From positions 1-32,682 of the forward strand of contig JAJKIL010000229.1 in assembly GCA_021154515.1 (NCBI GenBank): DNA of 32,682 bases, written 5' to 3'. Both the position numbers and the translations under genes were made by a program. This document shows positions 1 through 10,273 of this stretch, piece by piece. How positions within the stretch are numbered: the stretch's first letter is position 1; each line of letters opens with the position of its first letter. The notes under the pieces were generated by a model. It saw nothing but the letters and a program-made list of their open reading frames with translations. It ran no database searches and was not told the DNA's origin. The DNA comes from Niastella sp. GTDB lineage: Bacteria > Bacteroidota > Bacteroidia > Chitinophagales > Chitinophagaceae.

Positions 1-615
1 GCAAAAGAGGCAATAGCTTTTAATGAACGCTATTCACAAATTTATGCGGCCTCAGATGGCTTTGTAAGTCAGAAGATGGCCAGCGAAGGAGAAGTGATCG
101 GGCCCGGGATGCCAGTACTTGCCATTAACGAAACACAGGGAAACAATAACTATTTACTTAAGGTAGGGGTAACAGACCGGGAATGGGCAATCATTAATTT
201 GGGGCAAACGGCCACAGTAACGCTGGATGGATATGCTGATAAAAAAATTGACGCGTTCGTGTTTCGTAAGTCGCAGGCGGCAGATCATACCCTTGGCTCC
301 TTTCAGCTGGAACTGAAATTGAAATTAAAGGACATTAAACCGGCGGTGGGCATGTTTGGCAAAGCGGAAATAGCTACCAATCAGAACGACAATGTGAAGG
401 TGATCCCATATGGTTCGCTGGTAGAAGCAGATGGCGACAAGGCATTTGTATTTACCCCAGACGGAACCGATAAGGTCAGGAAAATTCCGGTAATTATTTC
501 AAAGGTCGACAATCAACAGGTTTATCTGAGAGAAGGACTTGATGGCGTGAAAGAAATTGTGATCTCCAATAGTGCCTATCTAAATGAAAAATCTACAATT
601 AAAATTATCAGGTAA
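1..615 (+). CDS. RND efflux periplasmic adaptor (HlyD/MFP family), 3' part
   Basis: Partial gene: the reading frame is already open at base 1 and ends at the TAA at 613-615, leaving about 204 residues. The visible part starts in the lipoyl-like half motif (YAASDGFVSQKMASEGEVI, then GPGMPVLAI), followed by the beta-barrel and membrane-proximal regions typical of membrane-fusion proteins. Such adaptors sit in the periplasm, anchored to the inner membrane, and link an RND pump to an outer-membrane channel. The permease gene starts 11 bases downstream, so the two form an operon; a TolC-like channel gene may lie upstream of the window. Family assignment is strong from context and fold pattern. The exported substrate cannot be told. 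Confidence 0.85.
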   Translation, partial: AKEAIAFNERYSQIYAASDGFVSQKMASEGEVIGPGMPVLAINETQGNNNYLLKVGVTDREWAIINLGQTATVTLDGYADKKIDAFVFRKSQAADHTLGSFQLELKLKLKDIKPAVGMFGKAEIATNQNDNVKVIPYGSLVEADGDKAFVFTPDGTDKVRKIPVIISKVDNQQVYLREGLDGVKEIVISNSAYLNEKSTIKIIR

Positions 616-626
616 TAATTACAGCT

Positions 627-3600
627 ATGAAGATCACAAATTTTGCTGTTAAAAACCATCAGTTCACGCTCATTATATTTCTGCTGTTTGCAGTAGTGGG
701 TGTACTTACCTTGTTTACAATGCCCCGTTCGGAAGACCCCACCACACATGCGCCGCAGTATCTTATAACTGTCATCTATCCAGGTACCAGTCCCAAGGAC
801 ATGGAGGAGCAAGTGGTAAAACCCATCGAGAACAAAATTTACGGTCTGGAAAATATCGACAAAATGCTTACTACCGTTGAAGATGGGGTGGCGGTCATTC
901 AGCCGAAGTTCAAATATGGAGTTGATGTAAACAATAAGTACCAGGAGATCTCTACAGAAATAAATGCTTTAAAGAACAGCGAGCTTCCCAAGGATATCTA
1001 TTTGATCAAAACAGAAAAGATCTCTTCGTCCGATGTCAAAATTTTACAGGTTGCATTGGTTTCGGATAACGCTTCCGATAAATTGTTGCGGGATGAAGCT
1101 GATATCCTGAAAACCCGCCTGGAGAAAATAACCAACCTTAAAGAAGTCAGGTATTTCGGAATGCCGGAACAGGAGATCCGGATCGATGTACAACTGGACA
1201 AACTGGCGCAACTGAAGATCCCGCTTACTATAGTTGTAGGTAGTTTACAAAGCGAAGCAGCAGACATTCCCGGGGGAAGCATCAACCTGGAGAGTAAGAT
1301 CTTTAATGTAAAGACCAGCGGCAAATTTAAGAACGTGGAGGATGTTGCCAATACCGTTATCTACAATGCCAATGGAAAGATAATATATCTGAAAGATGTG
1401 GCTGAAGTAAGTTATAAAAACGAAATGGTGAACCATATTACCCGGGTAAATGGTCATCGTTGCGTACTGGTTACTGCAGCAATGAAAGACAATGTTAATA
1501 TAGCGAACGTACAGAAGGAGTTTCTTCCCATACTGGATGAATTTTCAAAAGGATTGCCATCTAATATCCAGCTTGTCAAAACTTTTGATCAGGCTACTAT
1601 GGTCTCACAACGGCTTGGACATCTCGGATTTGATTTTGCCCTGGCCATTCTTCTGGTAGTTATTACCTTATTGCCGTTGGGATTCAGGGCATCACTGATC
1701 GTAATGATCTCTATTCCGCTTTCTTTGGCATTAGGGCTTATAGCTATGAATTTATTGGGTTTTTCTTTGAACCAGCTGAGTATTGTTGGCCTCGTAGTGG
1801 CTTTGGGGTTATTAGTGGACGACAGTATTGTAGTGGTAGAAAATATAGAACGCTGGCTTAGGGAAGGACATTCACTAAAGGATGCTATTCTAAAAGGCAC
1901 AAAACAGATAGGTGTGGCGGTAGTGGGATGTACAGCCACTTTAATAATTGCGTTCTTACCACTGGCCTTCCTGCCTGATATAGCCGGTGAATTTATCCGA
2001 AGCCTGCCAATGGCAGTTATAACCAGTGTATTGGCATCGATGATCGTGGCTTTGACGCTTGTTCCATTCATTGGAAGTAGATTATTGAAAACCCACACCC
2101 ATGGAGAAGGCAATTTTTTCCTTAAATATCTTCAAAAATTTCTAACTTACAGTTACCGGGGTATTATGCCTGTGGCTTTAAAATGGCCTAAAACAACCAT
2201 CGGGATCTCATTACTACTAAGTGTGCTGGCTTTTTTCCTGTTTACAAAAACTGGTTTCAAACTTTTTCCCACCTCCGAAAAACCCATGTTCCTTGTCAAT
2301 ATCAAAATGCCATTGCAGGCTGATATTCCGGAAAGTGACCGGGTGACCAAACTCGTGGAAAATGAATTAAGGCAATACAAAGAGATTGTCTATTACACAA
2401 GCAATGTTGGTAAAGGAAATCCACAAGTATATTATAATGTACATCAACAGGATGTTAAGCCAGACTTTGCCCAGATCTTTGTACAAATGGATAATGAGGC
2501 CAGTCCTGACTCGAAAACAGCATTAATCAAGCAGCTGAGACAAAAGTTCACCAATTTTCCTTATGCCAAAATAGAGGTAAAAGATTTTGAACAGGGAACG
2601 CCTATAGAGGCTAACATAGTAGTCAGGGTTTTTGGAGAAGATCCCAATAAGCTGCGTGAACTTTCCTTTAAGGTAGAGGATATTTTACGTAACCATCCAG
2701 GCACTGTTTATATCAATAACGAATTGAACACCTACAAATCAGATGTTAAAATAAAAATAAACAAAGAAAAAGCCCGCACCCTGGGTGTGCTTACAAGCGA
2801 TATCGACAAAGTGATAAGAATGGCGGTAGCGGGATTAACGGTGGGTGATTATATAGACGACAGAGGCGATTCACGCAATGTTGTTATAACGCTTTCCAGA
2901 GATAAATTTTCAAACCTGGATGCATTCAAAAATCTGTATGTAAATAACATCCAGGGTGTTCCGGTTCTGGTTGATCAAATTGCAACCATTTCTTTTGAAA
3001 CCTCGCCTACGGCCATCAATCATTTTAATAAATCCCGATTTGCCAAGGTTACCTCCTTAACCAAAGAAAAGGTATACGCAAATGATGTATTAAAGGATAT
3101 TGTTCCACAGCTAAACAAAATTAAAATGCCGCCTGGCTATTATTATAAGTTATCCGGAGAAGCGGAATCGGAAGGCGATGCGCTGGGTGGGAATTTCCTG
3201 TCAGTTATTTTATTAAGCACATTCCTTTTTATCGGAGTGCTGTTATTGCAATTCAAAACTTTTAAAGGTATCATTATTGTGCTCTCTATTATTCCATTAG
3301 GAATTCTGGGAGGGGTGATCATGCTGCTTATCGCCGGTCATCCGATGTCATTGGTCTCTATTATTGGTTTTATTGGTTTGTCTGGTATACAGGTCAAGAA
3401 TTGACTGTTACTCGTTGATTTTACTATCCGGTTGCGGGCTGAAGGACATAGTATAGATACCGCCATTAAAATAGCAGGAGAAACCCGCTTTTTACCGGTG
3501 GTACTTACTTCGATAACCGCCATATGCGGATTAATCCCGCTTGCGATGAACCCCAATCCGCTTATTTCACCATTAGCAATTGTATTGATTGGAGGACTAA

Positions 3601-3680
3601 TCAGCTCTACGATACTTTCCCGGATCGTAACACCTGTAATGTATAAATTGATTCCGCCAACAGTTGAATCAGCAGAATAA
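627..3680 (+). pseudogene. RND efflux permease (AcrB/HAE1-like) with one in-frame TGA
   Basis: Inner-membrane proton-driven efflux pump, the partner of the adaptor just upstream. The frame runs 925 codons from ATG 627, meets TGA at 3402-3404, then continues in the same frame to TAA 3678-3680; the joined product would be about 1,016 residues, normal for Bacteroidota pumps. Visible marks are an N-terminal membrane helix, the TM4 proton-relay aspartates D398-D399 in LLVDDSIVVVENIER, a second large periplasmic loop, and the late-helix motif GIQVKN-stop-LLLVDFTIRLRAEG. Family members have a small residue, often Ser or Ala, where the stop lies (as in NNSILLVDF), and TCA to TGA is a single change. 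No frameshift is present. Without read-through the last helices are lost, so the pump is probably dead. A sequencing error or UGA read-through are the alternatives. Confidence 0.85.
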
Positions 3681-3709
3681 AACTATCACCAACATAAAAA
3701 CAAAATAAA

Positions 3710-4489
3710 ATGAAAGAATATGTATTGCTCACAGGAGCATCGTCAGGCATTGGTTATGAAATGGCCACTCAATTAGCTGCGAAAAAATTGAACCTGATCC
3801 TGGTAGCCCGCAACGAAACCAAATTGCAGCAAATGCAAAAGGAACTAACTACCACGTATGGCATTTCGGTTCAATACATCGTTAAAGATCTGTCGGATGT
3901 GCAAGCTGCCATTGGCCTCTACAAAGATGTGCAACGGGAAAAGCTTTTAGTAACCGCCCTGGTAAATAATGCAGGCGTAGGTAACTACGGCCATTTTATT
4001 GAAACGTCACTGGAAGAAGAACTCAAAATGATCGAGTTAAATATTTCCAGTGTGGTAGCACTCACCAAATTGTTTGCAAAAGAAATGGCAAGCCGTAAGT
4101 CGGGCAAAATTATGAATGTGGCATCCCTGCTTTCATTTTTACCATTTCCTTATTACTCGGTTTACTCTGCTACCAAAGCATTTGTATTGGCATTTACAGA
4201 AACAATTGCCGCAGAACTGGAAGGCACAGGCGTTGTAGTGACAGCTCTTTGCCCCGGACCTGTAGATACTGGTTTTAATACAGATAAGATGCTCTCTACA
4301 AATAACTTTAAAGCAAATAAGCCAATGCATCCAAAAGTAGTGGCACAACAAGGGGTGAAACTTCTTTTACATGGTAAGGGTAAAAAAGTAGTTGGCTTTA
4401 CAAACTGGTTTATTTCAAACCTGCCACGTTTTACCCCTGATAGTATTATGATGAAGATCAAAAAGAATTTAGCCAGTCAAAAAAAATAA
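3710..4489 (+). CDS. short-chain dehydrogenase/reductase (SDR, classical type)
   Basis: NAD(P)-dependent oxidoreductase of 259 residues, cytosolic. The Rossmann glycine motif TGASSGIG is at residues 8-15, the NNAG motif at 86-89, and the catalytic tetrad is N111, S139, Y152 and K156 (YSATK). CPGPVDTGF at 181-189 is the usual PG motif after beta-strand 6. All catalytic residues are present, so the enzyme should be active. The closest general type is the DltE/YqjQ-like cytosolic SDRs acting on ketones or acyl chains, but the substrate cannot be assigned. It starts 29 bases after the permease gene on the same strand and may be co-transcribed with it; there is no functional link visible. Confidence 0.88.
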   Translation: MKEYVLLTGASSGIGYEMATQLAAKKLNLILVARNETKLQQMQKELTTTYGISVQYIVKDLSDVQAAIGLYKDVQREKLLVTALVNNAGVGNYGHFIETSLEEELKMIELNISSVVALTKLFAKEMASRKSGKIMNVASLLSFLPFPYYSVYSATKAFVLAFTETIAAELEGTGVVVTALCPGPVDTGFNTDKMLSTNNFKANKPMHPKVVAQQGVKLLLHGKGKKVVGFTNWFISNLPRFTPDSIMMKIKKNLASQKK

Positions 4490-4539
4490 TTCCCGGTATG
4501 GTTTGTACAAGGGCTGGTTTTACCCCGGCCGTGAAAAGA

Positions 4540-4571
4540 TTTGATTTAAATATTTAAATGATATTATTTTG
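4540..4571 (+). promoter_or_regulatory. possible Bacteroidota-type promoter before the ECF sigma gene
   Basis: A TTTG at 4540-4543 is followed after 21 bases by TA-T-TTTG at 4565-4571. This approximates the Bacteroidota -33/-7 pair (TTTG and TAnnTTTG), but the -7 box is one base short. It lies about 60 bases upstream of the sigma start. Weak evidence. Confidence 0.25.
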
Positions 4572-4633
4572 GCCTTTGAATCGTTGATCAGTGATCGTAC
4601 CAGTTATGATCATTCTACTTAAAAACGCTTTAA

Positions 4634-5305
4634 TTGGCTTCGAACAATAACAATACCGTACCACCGCCCGATGAAAAACAACTATTTCTGCAGGTTTCTG
4701 AAGGTGATGAAAAAGCCTTCGGAATCCTGTTTACTGTCTTCCTACCAAAATTATATCCGTTTATTATAAAGCTTGTTAAATCAGAACCTGGTGCACAGGA
4801 AATTATACAGGAAACATTTATCAGGGTATGGTTATCCCGGGATAAATTAAGCGAAATAGATAACCCCGGCGGTTGGTTGTACAAAGTTGCATCCAATGAA
4901 TGCTATAGCTATTTACGAAAGAGCGTTTTAAATAATAAGTTTTTTAATACTATTACATTTGAACCTGACCCGGTAAACACCACACAGGAAAACTTTGCCT
5001 TAAAAGAATTGAACCGGCTTGTAGGTGAAGCTATCGATAAACTGCCCGCACAGCGAAAAAAAATTTACCGCATGAGCCGCGATGAGGGTAAGAGCATTCC
5101 CGAGATCGCTGCCATATTAAATCTCTCTCCCAATACGGTCAAGAACGCCCTGGTGACCGCCTTAAAATACATTCGGGAATACCTGGTCAAATACGGGATC
5201 ATCTTCTTCCTGTTACTCATGGCCGAAAAAAATAAAAATATTTTTTCAGCCGATAGTCCTAAACCTTCCCCCACTCTTCTTATTAGTGATAGCAGGCATA
5301 AATAA
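4634..5305 (+). CDS. ECF RNA polymerase sigma-70 factor
   Basis: Extracytoplasmic-function sigma factor of 223 residues that should direct RNA polymerase to the downstream uptake genes. Region sigma-2 spans about residues 28-95, with the QEIIQETFIRVWLSRDKL core. Region sigma-4 spans about 125-178, with its helix-turn-helix at 154-175 (SIPEIAAILNLSPNTVKNAL). A hydrophobic stretch YGIIFFLLLMA follows at 187-197, then a polar tail. The start is TTG: a TAA stop lies one base-triplet upstream in frame and no ATG exists before the sigma-2 domain. The FecR-type anti-sigma starts 5 bases after the stop, so both are one transcript. In this family the sigma is held inactive until the outer-membrane receptor signals through FecR. 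Confidence 0.9.
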   Translation: MASNNNNTVPPPDEKQLFLQVSEGDEKAFGILFTVFLPKLYPFIIKLVKSEPGAQEIIQETFIRVWLSRDKLSEIDNPGGWLYKVASNECYSYLRKSVLNNKFFNTITFEPDPVNTTQENFALKELNRLVGEAIDKLPAQRKKIYRMSRDEGKSIPEIAAILNLSPNTVKNALVTALKYIREYLVKYGIIFFLLLMAEKNKNIFSADSPKPSPTLLISDSRHK

Positions 5306-5310
5306 CAATA

Positions 5311-6489
5311 ATGAGCAAACAACGATTATCCTGGTTACTGGAACAACACCTGGCGAATAAAACAACGGAGCAGGAACGGCAGGAATTGCACGAACTGGTG
5401 AAAGCCAACGACAATGATGAGCTGTTTAAACAGGTGTTGAGTGAGAAAATGCAAACAGAAACAACCGGTGTTCCTGTAGATGCAGCACCCTGGCAAAAAA
5501 TGATCCAGGATATTGTGGGCATCGATAAAGCGCCTGCTCTACCTGTAAAAAGATCTGCCAATGTGTTTACATTATACCGGTGGGTGGCAGCTGCTGCCGT
5601 GTTAGTGCTGATAGGCACGGGTACCTATTTTCTTATGAACCGTACAACCAAACCAGCACTCACTGTTACAAAAAGCACGTTACCTGCATTACCAGTAACG
5701 CCGGTGAACAAAAACTCGTTGCTGCTCGCCGATGGGTCGCATATTTGGCTGGATGAAGTTAACAATGGAAAAATAGCGACACTGGAAGGAACCACTATAA
5801 CAAAAAAGGATTCACAAATTATTTATACCACTACCAGTAACAGCCGGGAAACTTATTACAATGTGGTGTCAACAGCGCGCAGCGGCCAATATGAAGTGGT
5901 GTTGCCCGATGGCAGTCATGTATGGCTAAACGCAGCTTCGGCTATCCGTTTTCCTGCATCCTTTACAGGAAAAGAACGATCGGTTGAATTGCTGGGTGAA
6001 GCCTGGTTCGATGTTCAACATGCCGATAAGATCCCGTTTATTATTCATTCCGGCAATATGGTTACCTCGGTAATGGGTACTGCGTTTGATATTAAAGCTT
6101 ACCCCGGCGAGCGGTCGATGATCGTTGCAGTGCAACGAGGTAAAGTAAAAGTACAGTCGGGCAACCAGTTACTGGCCACTCTGGAAAAAGGACGACAGGT
6201 AAAAGTAACAACCAATACAAGTCCTATTCAAAGCAACATCGATCCAGCCATCATTGCCGGTTGGCGAAAAGGCGACCTGTATTATAAAGATGAACGGCTG
6301 GCCGATATTACAGCCGATCTGCAAAGAGTTTTTAATGCATCCATTCAAATAAAAAAGGCATCCCTGAAAGAAGAGATCACTACAGTTTCTTTTAATAAAA
6401 ATACGGGACTAGCCAAAGCGCTTGCTATTATCTGCCGCATTACAGATGCCAGGTTTTCTGTAAACAACGGAATATACATTATAGAATAA
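5311..6489 (+). CDS. FecR-family anti-sigma factor (FecR + DUF4974)
   Basis: Single-pass inner-membrane regulator of 392 residues. The cytoplasmic N-terminus (1-90, charged helices) should bind the sigma factor. One membrane helix is at about 91-109 (WVAAAAVLVLIGTGTYFLM). The periplasmic FecR domain lies around 185-295, with repeated LPDGSHVWLNAAS and GEAWFDV motifs, and a DUF4974/STN-like domain follows at about 310-392. It receives the signal from the STN domain of the TonB receptor encoded 23 bases downstream. Order and spacing (sigma, FecR, receptor) match the standard Bacteroidota cell-surface signalling cassette. A near duplicate of the DGSHIWLDE motif at about residues 141-149 suggests an internal repeat within the periplasmic part. 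Confidence 0.9.
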   Translation: MSKQRLSWLLEQHLANKTTEQERQELHELVKANDNDELFKQVLSEKMQTETTGVPVDAAPWQKMIQDIVGIDKAPALPVKRSANVFTLYRWVAAAAVLVLIGTGTYFLMNRTTKPALTVTKSTLPALPVTPVNKNSLLLADGSHIWLDEVNNGKIATLEGTTITKKDSQIIYTTTSNSRETYYNVVSTARSGQYEVVLPDGSHVWLNAASAIRFPASFTGKERSVELLGEAWFDVQHADKIPFIIHSGNMVTSVMGTAFDIKAYPGERSMIVAVQRGKVKVQSGNQLLATLEKGRQVKVTTNTSPIQSNIDPAIIAGWRKGDLYYKDERLADITADLQRVFNASIQIKKASLKEEITTVSFNKNTGLAKALAIICRITDARFSVNNGIYIIE

Positions 6490-6512
6490 GCAACCTCACC
6501 TACTTACTTTTT

Positions 6513-9140
6513 ATGAAAAAAATGAAACCAATTCTGGTATTCATATGCTGTACCTTTTTGTTAATCGGGAAGGTCCGCGCACAGGATATGGATAAAGTGA
6601 CCATTAGTATTGAACTAAAAAATGCATCGCTTGAAGAAGCATTTACCAAAATTGAAAGCGGTACGTCTTTTAAATTCAATTATAAAACGGCCGATATAGC
6701 CGGCGTTAAAGGGATTAACTACAGGCAGCAGCATGTTACCGTAAAAAAATTACTGGCTGATATAACCGTCAATACCTCCCTGCAATTTGAGCAATTCGAC
6801 AATTATATAGTGGTAAAAAAGACCGGCAAACAGTCATCACACAGCATAACCATTTATGGATTTGTTACGGCAGCCAATTCAGGCGAATCATTAATTGGCG
6901 CAACGGTAAATGTGGCGGGTAATAAAACCTATTCAACCATTACCAATGCTTATGGCTTTTATTCGTTAACAGTTCCTGCAGCCACCTATACGGTGAACTG
7001 TTCTTATGTTGGGTTCAAAGACATCGATACCACTGCCGATCTTCACCGAACTTACCAGCACAATATTCAACTGGTGTTGAATGAGCATACCCCTCTTCAG
7101 ACCGTTGTAGTAGCTACAACAGCAAAGAAAAATCCTGTTAAAAATACGATCACGGGTTATCACCGGTTAAGCATTGCGGAGATCAAAAAGATCGCGATGC
7201 CCGGGGGTGAAGCGGATGTACTAAAGAGCCTTCAGTTTTTGCCGGGGATACAAACGTCTGCCGAAGGCACTACCAATTTATCGGTGCGCGGCGGATCGTA
7301 TGATCAAAATCTGATCCTGCTCGATGAAGCGCCGGTATACAATCCCACCCACACCCTCGGCTTTTTTTCCGCCTTCAATACCGATGCGCTGAAAGATGTT
7401 GCTATTTATAAAGGCGTATTCCCTTCCTGGTATGGATCACGCTTATCTTCGGTGGTAGACGTGCGGATGAAAGAAGGCAACGCTAAAAAGTATACTGTCA
7501 CCGGCGGCATCGGTTTCCTGGCAAGCCGTTTAACGATAGAAGGTCCCATTAAAAAAGAGCGATCTTCCTTTATTGTTTCGGGACGGTACAGCAATATCGG
7601 CATGTGGTTAAAAATTCCTCAGATAGCCGAAAAGATAAACCAGAATACAAAAAATAGCCGGGTATCTTTTTACGACCTGAATGTAAAATTAAACAAGCGG
7701 CTTGGTGCAAAAGACCGCCTTTATTTATCTGCCTATACCGGCTATGATAATTTTTTCCTGAACGCCCTTGATAAAGGAAACGAAATGAATTGGAGCAATA
7801 CTACTGTTACCGCCCGGTGGAACCATATCTTTAATTCAAATGTATTTGCCAATACTTCCTTACTGTACAGCAACTACAAGTATTCATATGATCTGGTAGA
7901 AGATACCCGGAATTTTACCTGGCGCGCCAATTTAAAGGAGGTCACTCTCAAAACAGATCTCGACCTAACCATCAATGGCAACAACCAGGTAAAATTCGGT
8001 ACCGGTATCACTGCACAGGATGTATTGCCGGGCCAGGTAAATCAAAAATCTGCCAGTTCTGCCTCAAAGGAAGTACAACTCAATAATCGCAGTTCAGCTC
8101 AATTATTTGCCTATATAAACAATGAGCAAAAAATAAGTAAACGCATCAGTTTGTCGTACGGACTTCGGGCTACCTGGTTTGCCGCGTTGGGCGATGCAAT
8201 GGTATACCGGTATAATGCCGATAACTCAGATGTGATTGACAGCACTTATTATTCAAAGGGTAAAGTCATCAAATCCTATATGGGCATGGAACCAAGGGCC
8301 ACTGCCAGAGTGCTGCTCTCCCCCACTGCTTCGTTGAAGTTCTCCTATGGCCGCAATTATCAGTTCCAGCACCTGTTAACCAATTCATCTGTTGGCTTGC
8401 CAACCGATCTTTGGATGCCTTCGGATCCCTACTTTAAACCTCAGTATGCCGATCAGTATGCGGCGGGCTTTTACAAAACCATTCTAAACGATTCTTACGA
8501 AGGAAGTATAGAAGGGTATTACAGAAAATCGTATAACATCACTGACTTCAAGGACAATGCTGAGGTTTTCCTGAATGATAAAATAGAAACGCAGGTTTTA
8601 ACAGGCGGGCAAAAAGGGTATGGACTGGAGTTCATGCTGAAAAAGAACAGCGGCGCTTCAACCGGCTGGATAAGTTATACCTGGTCAAAGGCGCTGCGCC
8701 GTATTTATGGCGTAAACAATAACGAATGGTACCCGCCTACCTACGACCACCGCCACAATATTTCGTTTGTATATTCTTATGCTATTAATAAAAGAGCGAG
8801 TGTATCTGTGAACTGGATCTATAGAAGTGGTGGCCGCACCACTATACCATTAGGCACTTATATATTTAATGAGGCCCGGTGGTTATATTATGGTAAAAGG
8901 AACGAATATCAGCTTCCGGCCAGCCACCGGCTCGATATAAGCGCCACCTGGAAAACCAGGGAAAAACCAAACAGAAAATGGCAGAGCGAATGGGTGTTCA
9001 GTGTTTACAACGCATACAACAGGCAAAACGTATTTGCTTTGTTCATAAGCCAGTCATATAATGGCTATACCAATACTAAAGCCACCCAGGTATATCTCAC
9101 CGGCATTCTGCCATCAATCACCTACAATTTTAAATTTTAA
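6513..9140 (+). CDS. TonB-dependent receptor with STN signalling domain
   Basis: Outer-membrane active transporter of 875 residues. A signal peptide occupies 1-24 (ends near VRAQD). An STN domain (about 28-105) contacts FecR, a carboxypeptidase-D regulatory-like beta-sandwich is at about 112-195 (GFVTAANSGESLIGATV), the plug lies around 220-330 (LSVRGGSYDQNLILLDEAPV, then FFSAFNTDALKDVAIYKG), and a 22-strand-type barrel ends in the aromatic TYNFKF. It lacks the SusC-specific features and is followed by a DUF4249 lipoprotein rather than SusD. This receptor/DUF4249 pairing is common in Bacteroidota but its ligands are mostly undefined. The ligand here is unknown; iron chelates, peptides or glycans are possible. 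Expression is presumably autoregulated through the sigma/FecR pair. Confidence 0.92.
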   Translation: MKKMKPILVFICCTFLLIGKVRAQDMDKVTISIELKNASLEEAFTKIESGTSFKFNYKTADIAGVKGINYRQQHVTVKKLLADITVNTSLQFEQFDNYIVVKKTGKQSSHSITIYGFVTAANSGESLIGATVNVAGNKTYSTITNAYGFYSLTVPAATYTVNCSYVGFKDIDTTADLHRTYQHNIQLVLNEHTPLQTVVVATTAKKNPVKNTITGYHRLSIAEIKKIAMPGGEADVLKSLQFLPGIQTSAEGTTNLSVRGGSYDQNLILLDEAPVYNPTHTLGFFSAFNTDALKDVAIYKGVFPSWYGSRLSSVVDVRMKEGNAKKYTVTGGIGFLASRLTIEGPIKKERSSFIVSGRYSNIGMWLKIPQIAEKINQNTKNSRVSFYDLNVKLNKRLGAKDRLYLSAYTGYDNFFLNALDKGNEMNWSNTTVTARWNHIFNSNVFANTSLLYSNYKYSYDLVEDTRNFTWRANLKEVTLKTDLDLTINGNNQVKFGTGITAQDVLPGQVNQKSASSASKEVQLNNRSSAQLFAYINNEQKISKRISLSYGLRATWFAALGDAMVYRYNADNSDVIDSTYYSKGKVIKSYMGMEPRATARVLLSPTASLKFSYGRNYQFQHLLTNSSVGLPTDLWMPSDPYFKPQYADQYAAGFYKTILNDSYEGSIEGYYRKSYNITDFKDNAEVFLNDKIETQVLTGGQKGYGLEFMLKKNSGASTGWISYTWSKALRRIYGVNNNEWYPPTYDHRHNISFVYSYAINKRASVSVNWIYRSGGRTTIPLGTYIFNEARWLYYGKRNEYQLPASHRLDISATWKTREKPNRKWQSEWVFSVYNAYNRQNVFALFISQSYNGYTNTKATQVYLTGILPSITYNFKF

Positions 9141-9150
9141 ACAGTACTAT

Positions 9151-10131
9151 ATGAATATGCGATGGAGTTTCATTTGTGTTGTTATTCTTTTGGCAGCCTG
9201 TACTAAAGACTATGATTTTAAACTGAAAGACACTACCCCGTTATATGTAATAGAAGGAAGGATCAGTGACTTGCAAGGTCCTTACTATATTCATATAACC
9301 AGATCAACCAGTTTATTAGGTTATCCGCTTGTAACTACCCAGGACGCCGATAGCTTTGATGCAGTACAGGGGGCGGAGGTTATTATTAAAGATGATCTGG
9401 GAACGGTTGATACCCTTATACCAGCCGCAGATGTTCTGCCAAGAATGCTCTATTTATATAATAACCACGTGATGGATTCCGATGTTCGGGCGTACCCAAG
9501 TAAGGTATACACCTATAAACGGGGTTATTACCAAACAACAAAGATCAAGGGCATGCCGGGGCACAACTATCAGCTGCATGTTCGCATAGGTGATTCCACT
9601 TTTCAGGCATCGGCGTATATGCCGCCTGTTCCTACACTTGATTCAGTAGCGGTAAAAGAAGATACCGTTGTTGACGCGGCCGGAGACAAAGGTAATTTAC
9701 CCCTTGCCTGGTTCAGGGAACCGCAAGATGAAAAGAATTATTATATGCTGCAATTTTATTCGAATGTAGTTGAATACCCCTATAATGCGTTCCTTCTTGA
9801 ATATAATAACTATTACAGCATTCCGTTTGTGGTCGATGATAAAATATTACCGCCGTATGTGAACGGATTATCTGTACAGTTAATTATCCCAGACAGTTAC
9901 CCATACTCCGGAGCGCCGCAATATTTTTCCTATTTAGATCGTGGTGTGCAAATAAGATTGTCATCTTTAACAAAAGAAGCTTTTGAGTATTTCAATGTGT
10001 TGCGAAAACAATTACAAACTGATGGCAATGTATACAAACCCACACCGGCTTCAGCAAGAGGGAATATCCAGGGCGGTGCGCTGGGGCTTTTCTGGGCATC
10101 CAGTATTTCTTATAAATTGATTTTGCCGTAG
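9151..10131 (+). CDS. DUF4249 surface lipoprotein, receptor partner
   Basis: Predicted lipoprotein of 326 residues with lipobox LLAAC (Cys17). The ATG at 9151, 10 bases after the receptor stop, was chosen because it gives the signal peptide; the open frame extends further 5' but only inside the receptor gene. The mature protein starts with a beta-rich domain (DTTPLYVIEGRISD) followed by a long region with the pattern typical of DUF4249: SFQASAYMPPVPTLDSV-like strand pairs and a C-terminal ARGNIQGGALGLFWASS. DUF4249 proteins are found next to STN TonB receptors and are assumed to act as a surface lid or ligand-binding partner, comparable in position to SusD. This function is inferred from gene order, not from motifs. 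Confidence 0.85.
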   Translation: MNMRWSFICVVILLAACTKDYDFKLKDTTPLYVIEGRISDLQGPYYIHITRSTSLLGYPLVTTQDADSFDAVQGAEVIIKDDLGTVDTLIPAADVLPRMLYLYNNHVMDSDVRAYPSKVYTYKRGYYQTTKIKGMPGHNYQLHVRIGDSTFQASAYMPPVPTLDSVAVKEDTVVDAAGDKGNLPLAWFREPQDEKNYYMLQFYSNVVEYPYNAFLLEYNNYYSIPFVVDDKILPPYVNGLSVQLIIPDSYPYSGAPQYFSYLDRGVQIRLSSLTKEAFEYFNVLRKQLQTDGNVYKPTPASARGNIQGGALGLFWASSISYKLILP

Positions 10132-10273
10132 ACAGCTCGTTTGCTCACGACCGAGTTAACCGAAATCAATTTTTTGGTCATTTTGCGCGGAATAGAATTA
10201 TACATTAAAAAAATTCCTAAATTGCCTGCATAGGATAAGGTTTAATGGTTTAATGGTATTTGATTAGTACAGC

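Noticed and set aside
1589-2113. Long minus-strand open frames inside the RND permease and other large genes.
   Set aside because: They are shadows of the real coding frame, with no start context or recognisable domain.
4490-4633. Overlapping TGATCA-type small palindromes before the sigma gene.
   Set aside because: They are short (6 bp), common by chance, and not arranged with fixed spacing.
9061-9150. Extended N-terminus of the DUF4249 protein reaching into the receptor gene.
   Set aside because: The lipoprotein signal starts at the ATG at 9151; the extra 30 codons overlap the receptor and lack signal character.
10158-10178. Stem ACCGAAA / TTTTGGT as a terminator for the DUF4249 gene.
   Set aside because: It is a weak AT-rich stem with no T-run after it; the strong terminator at 10274-10300 explains the end better.
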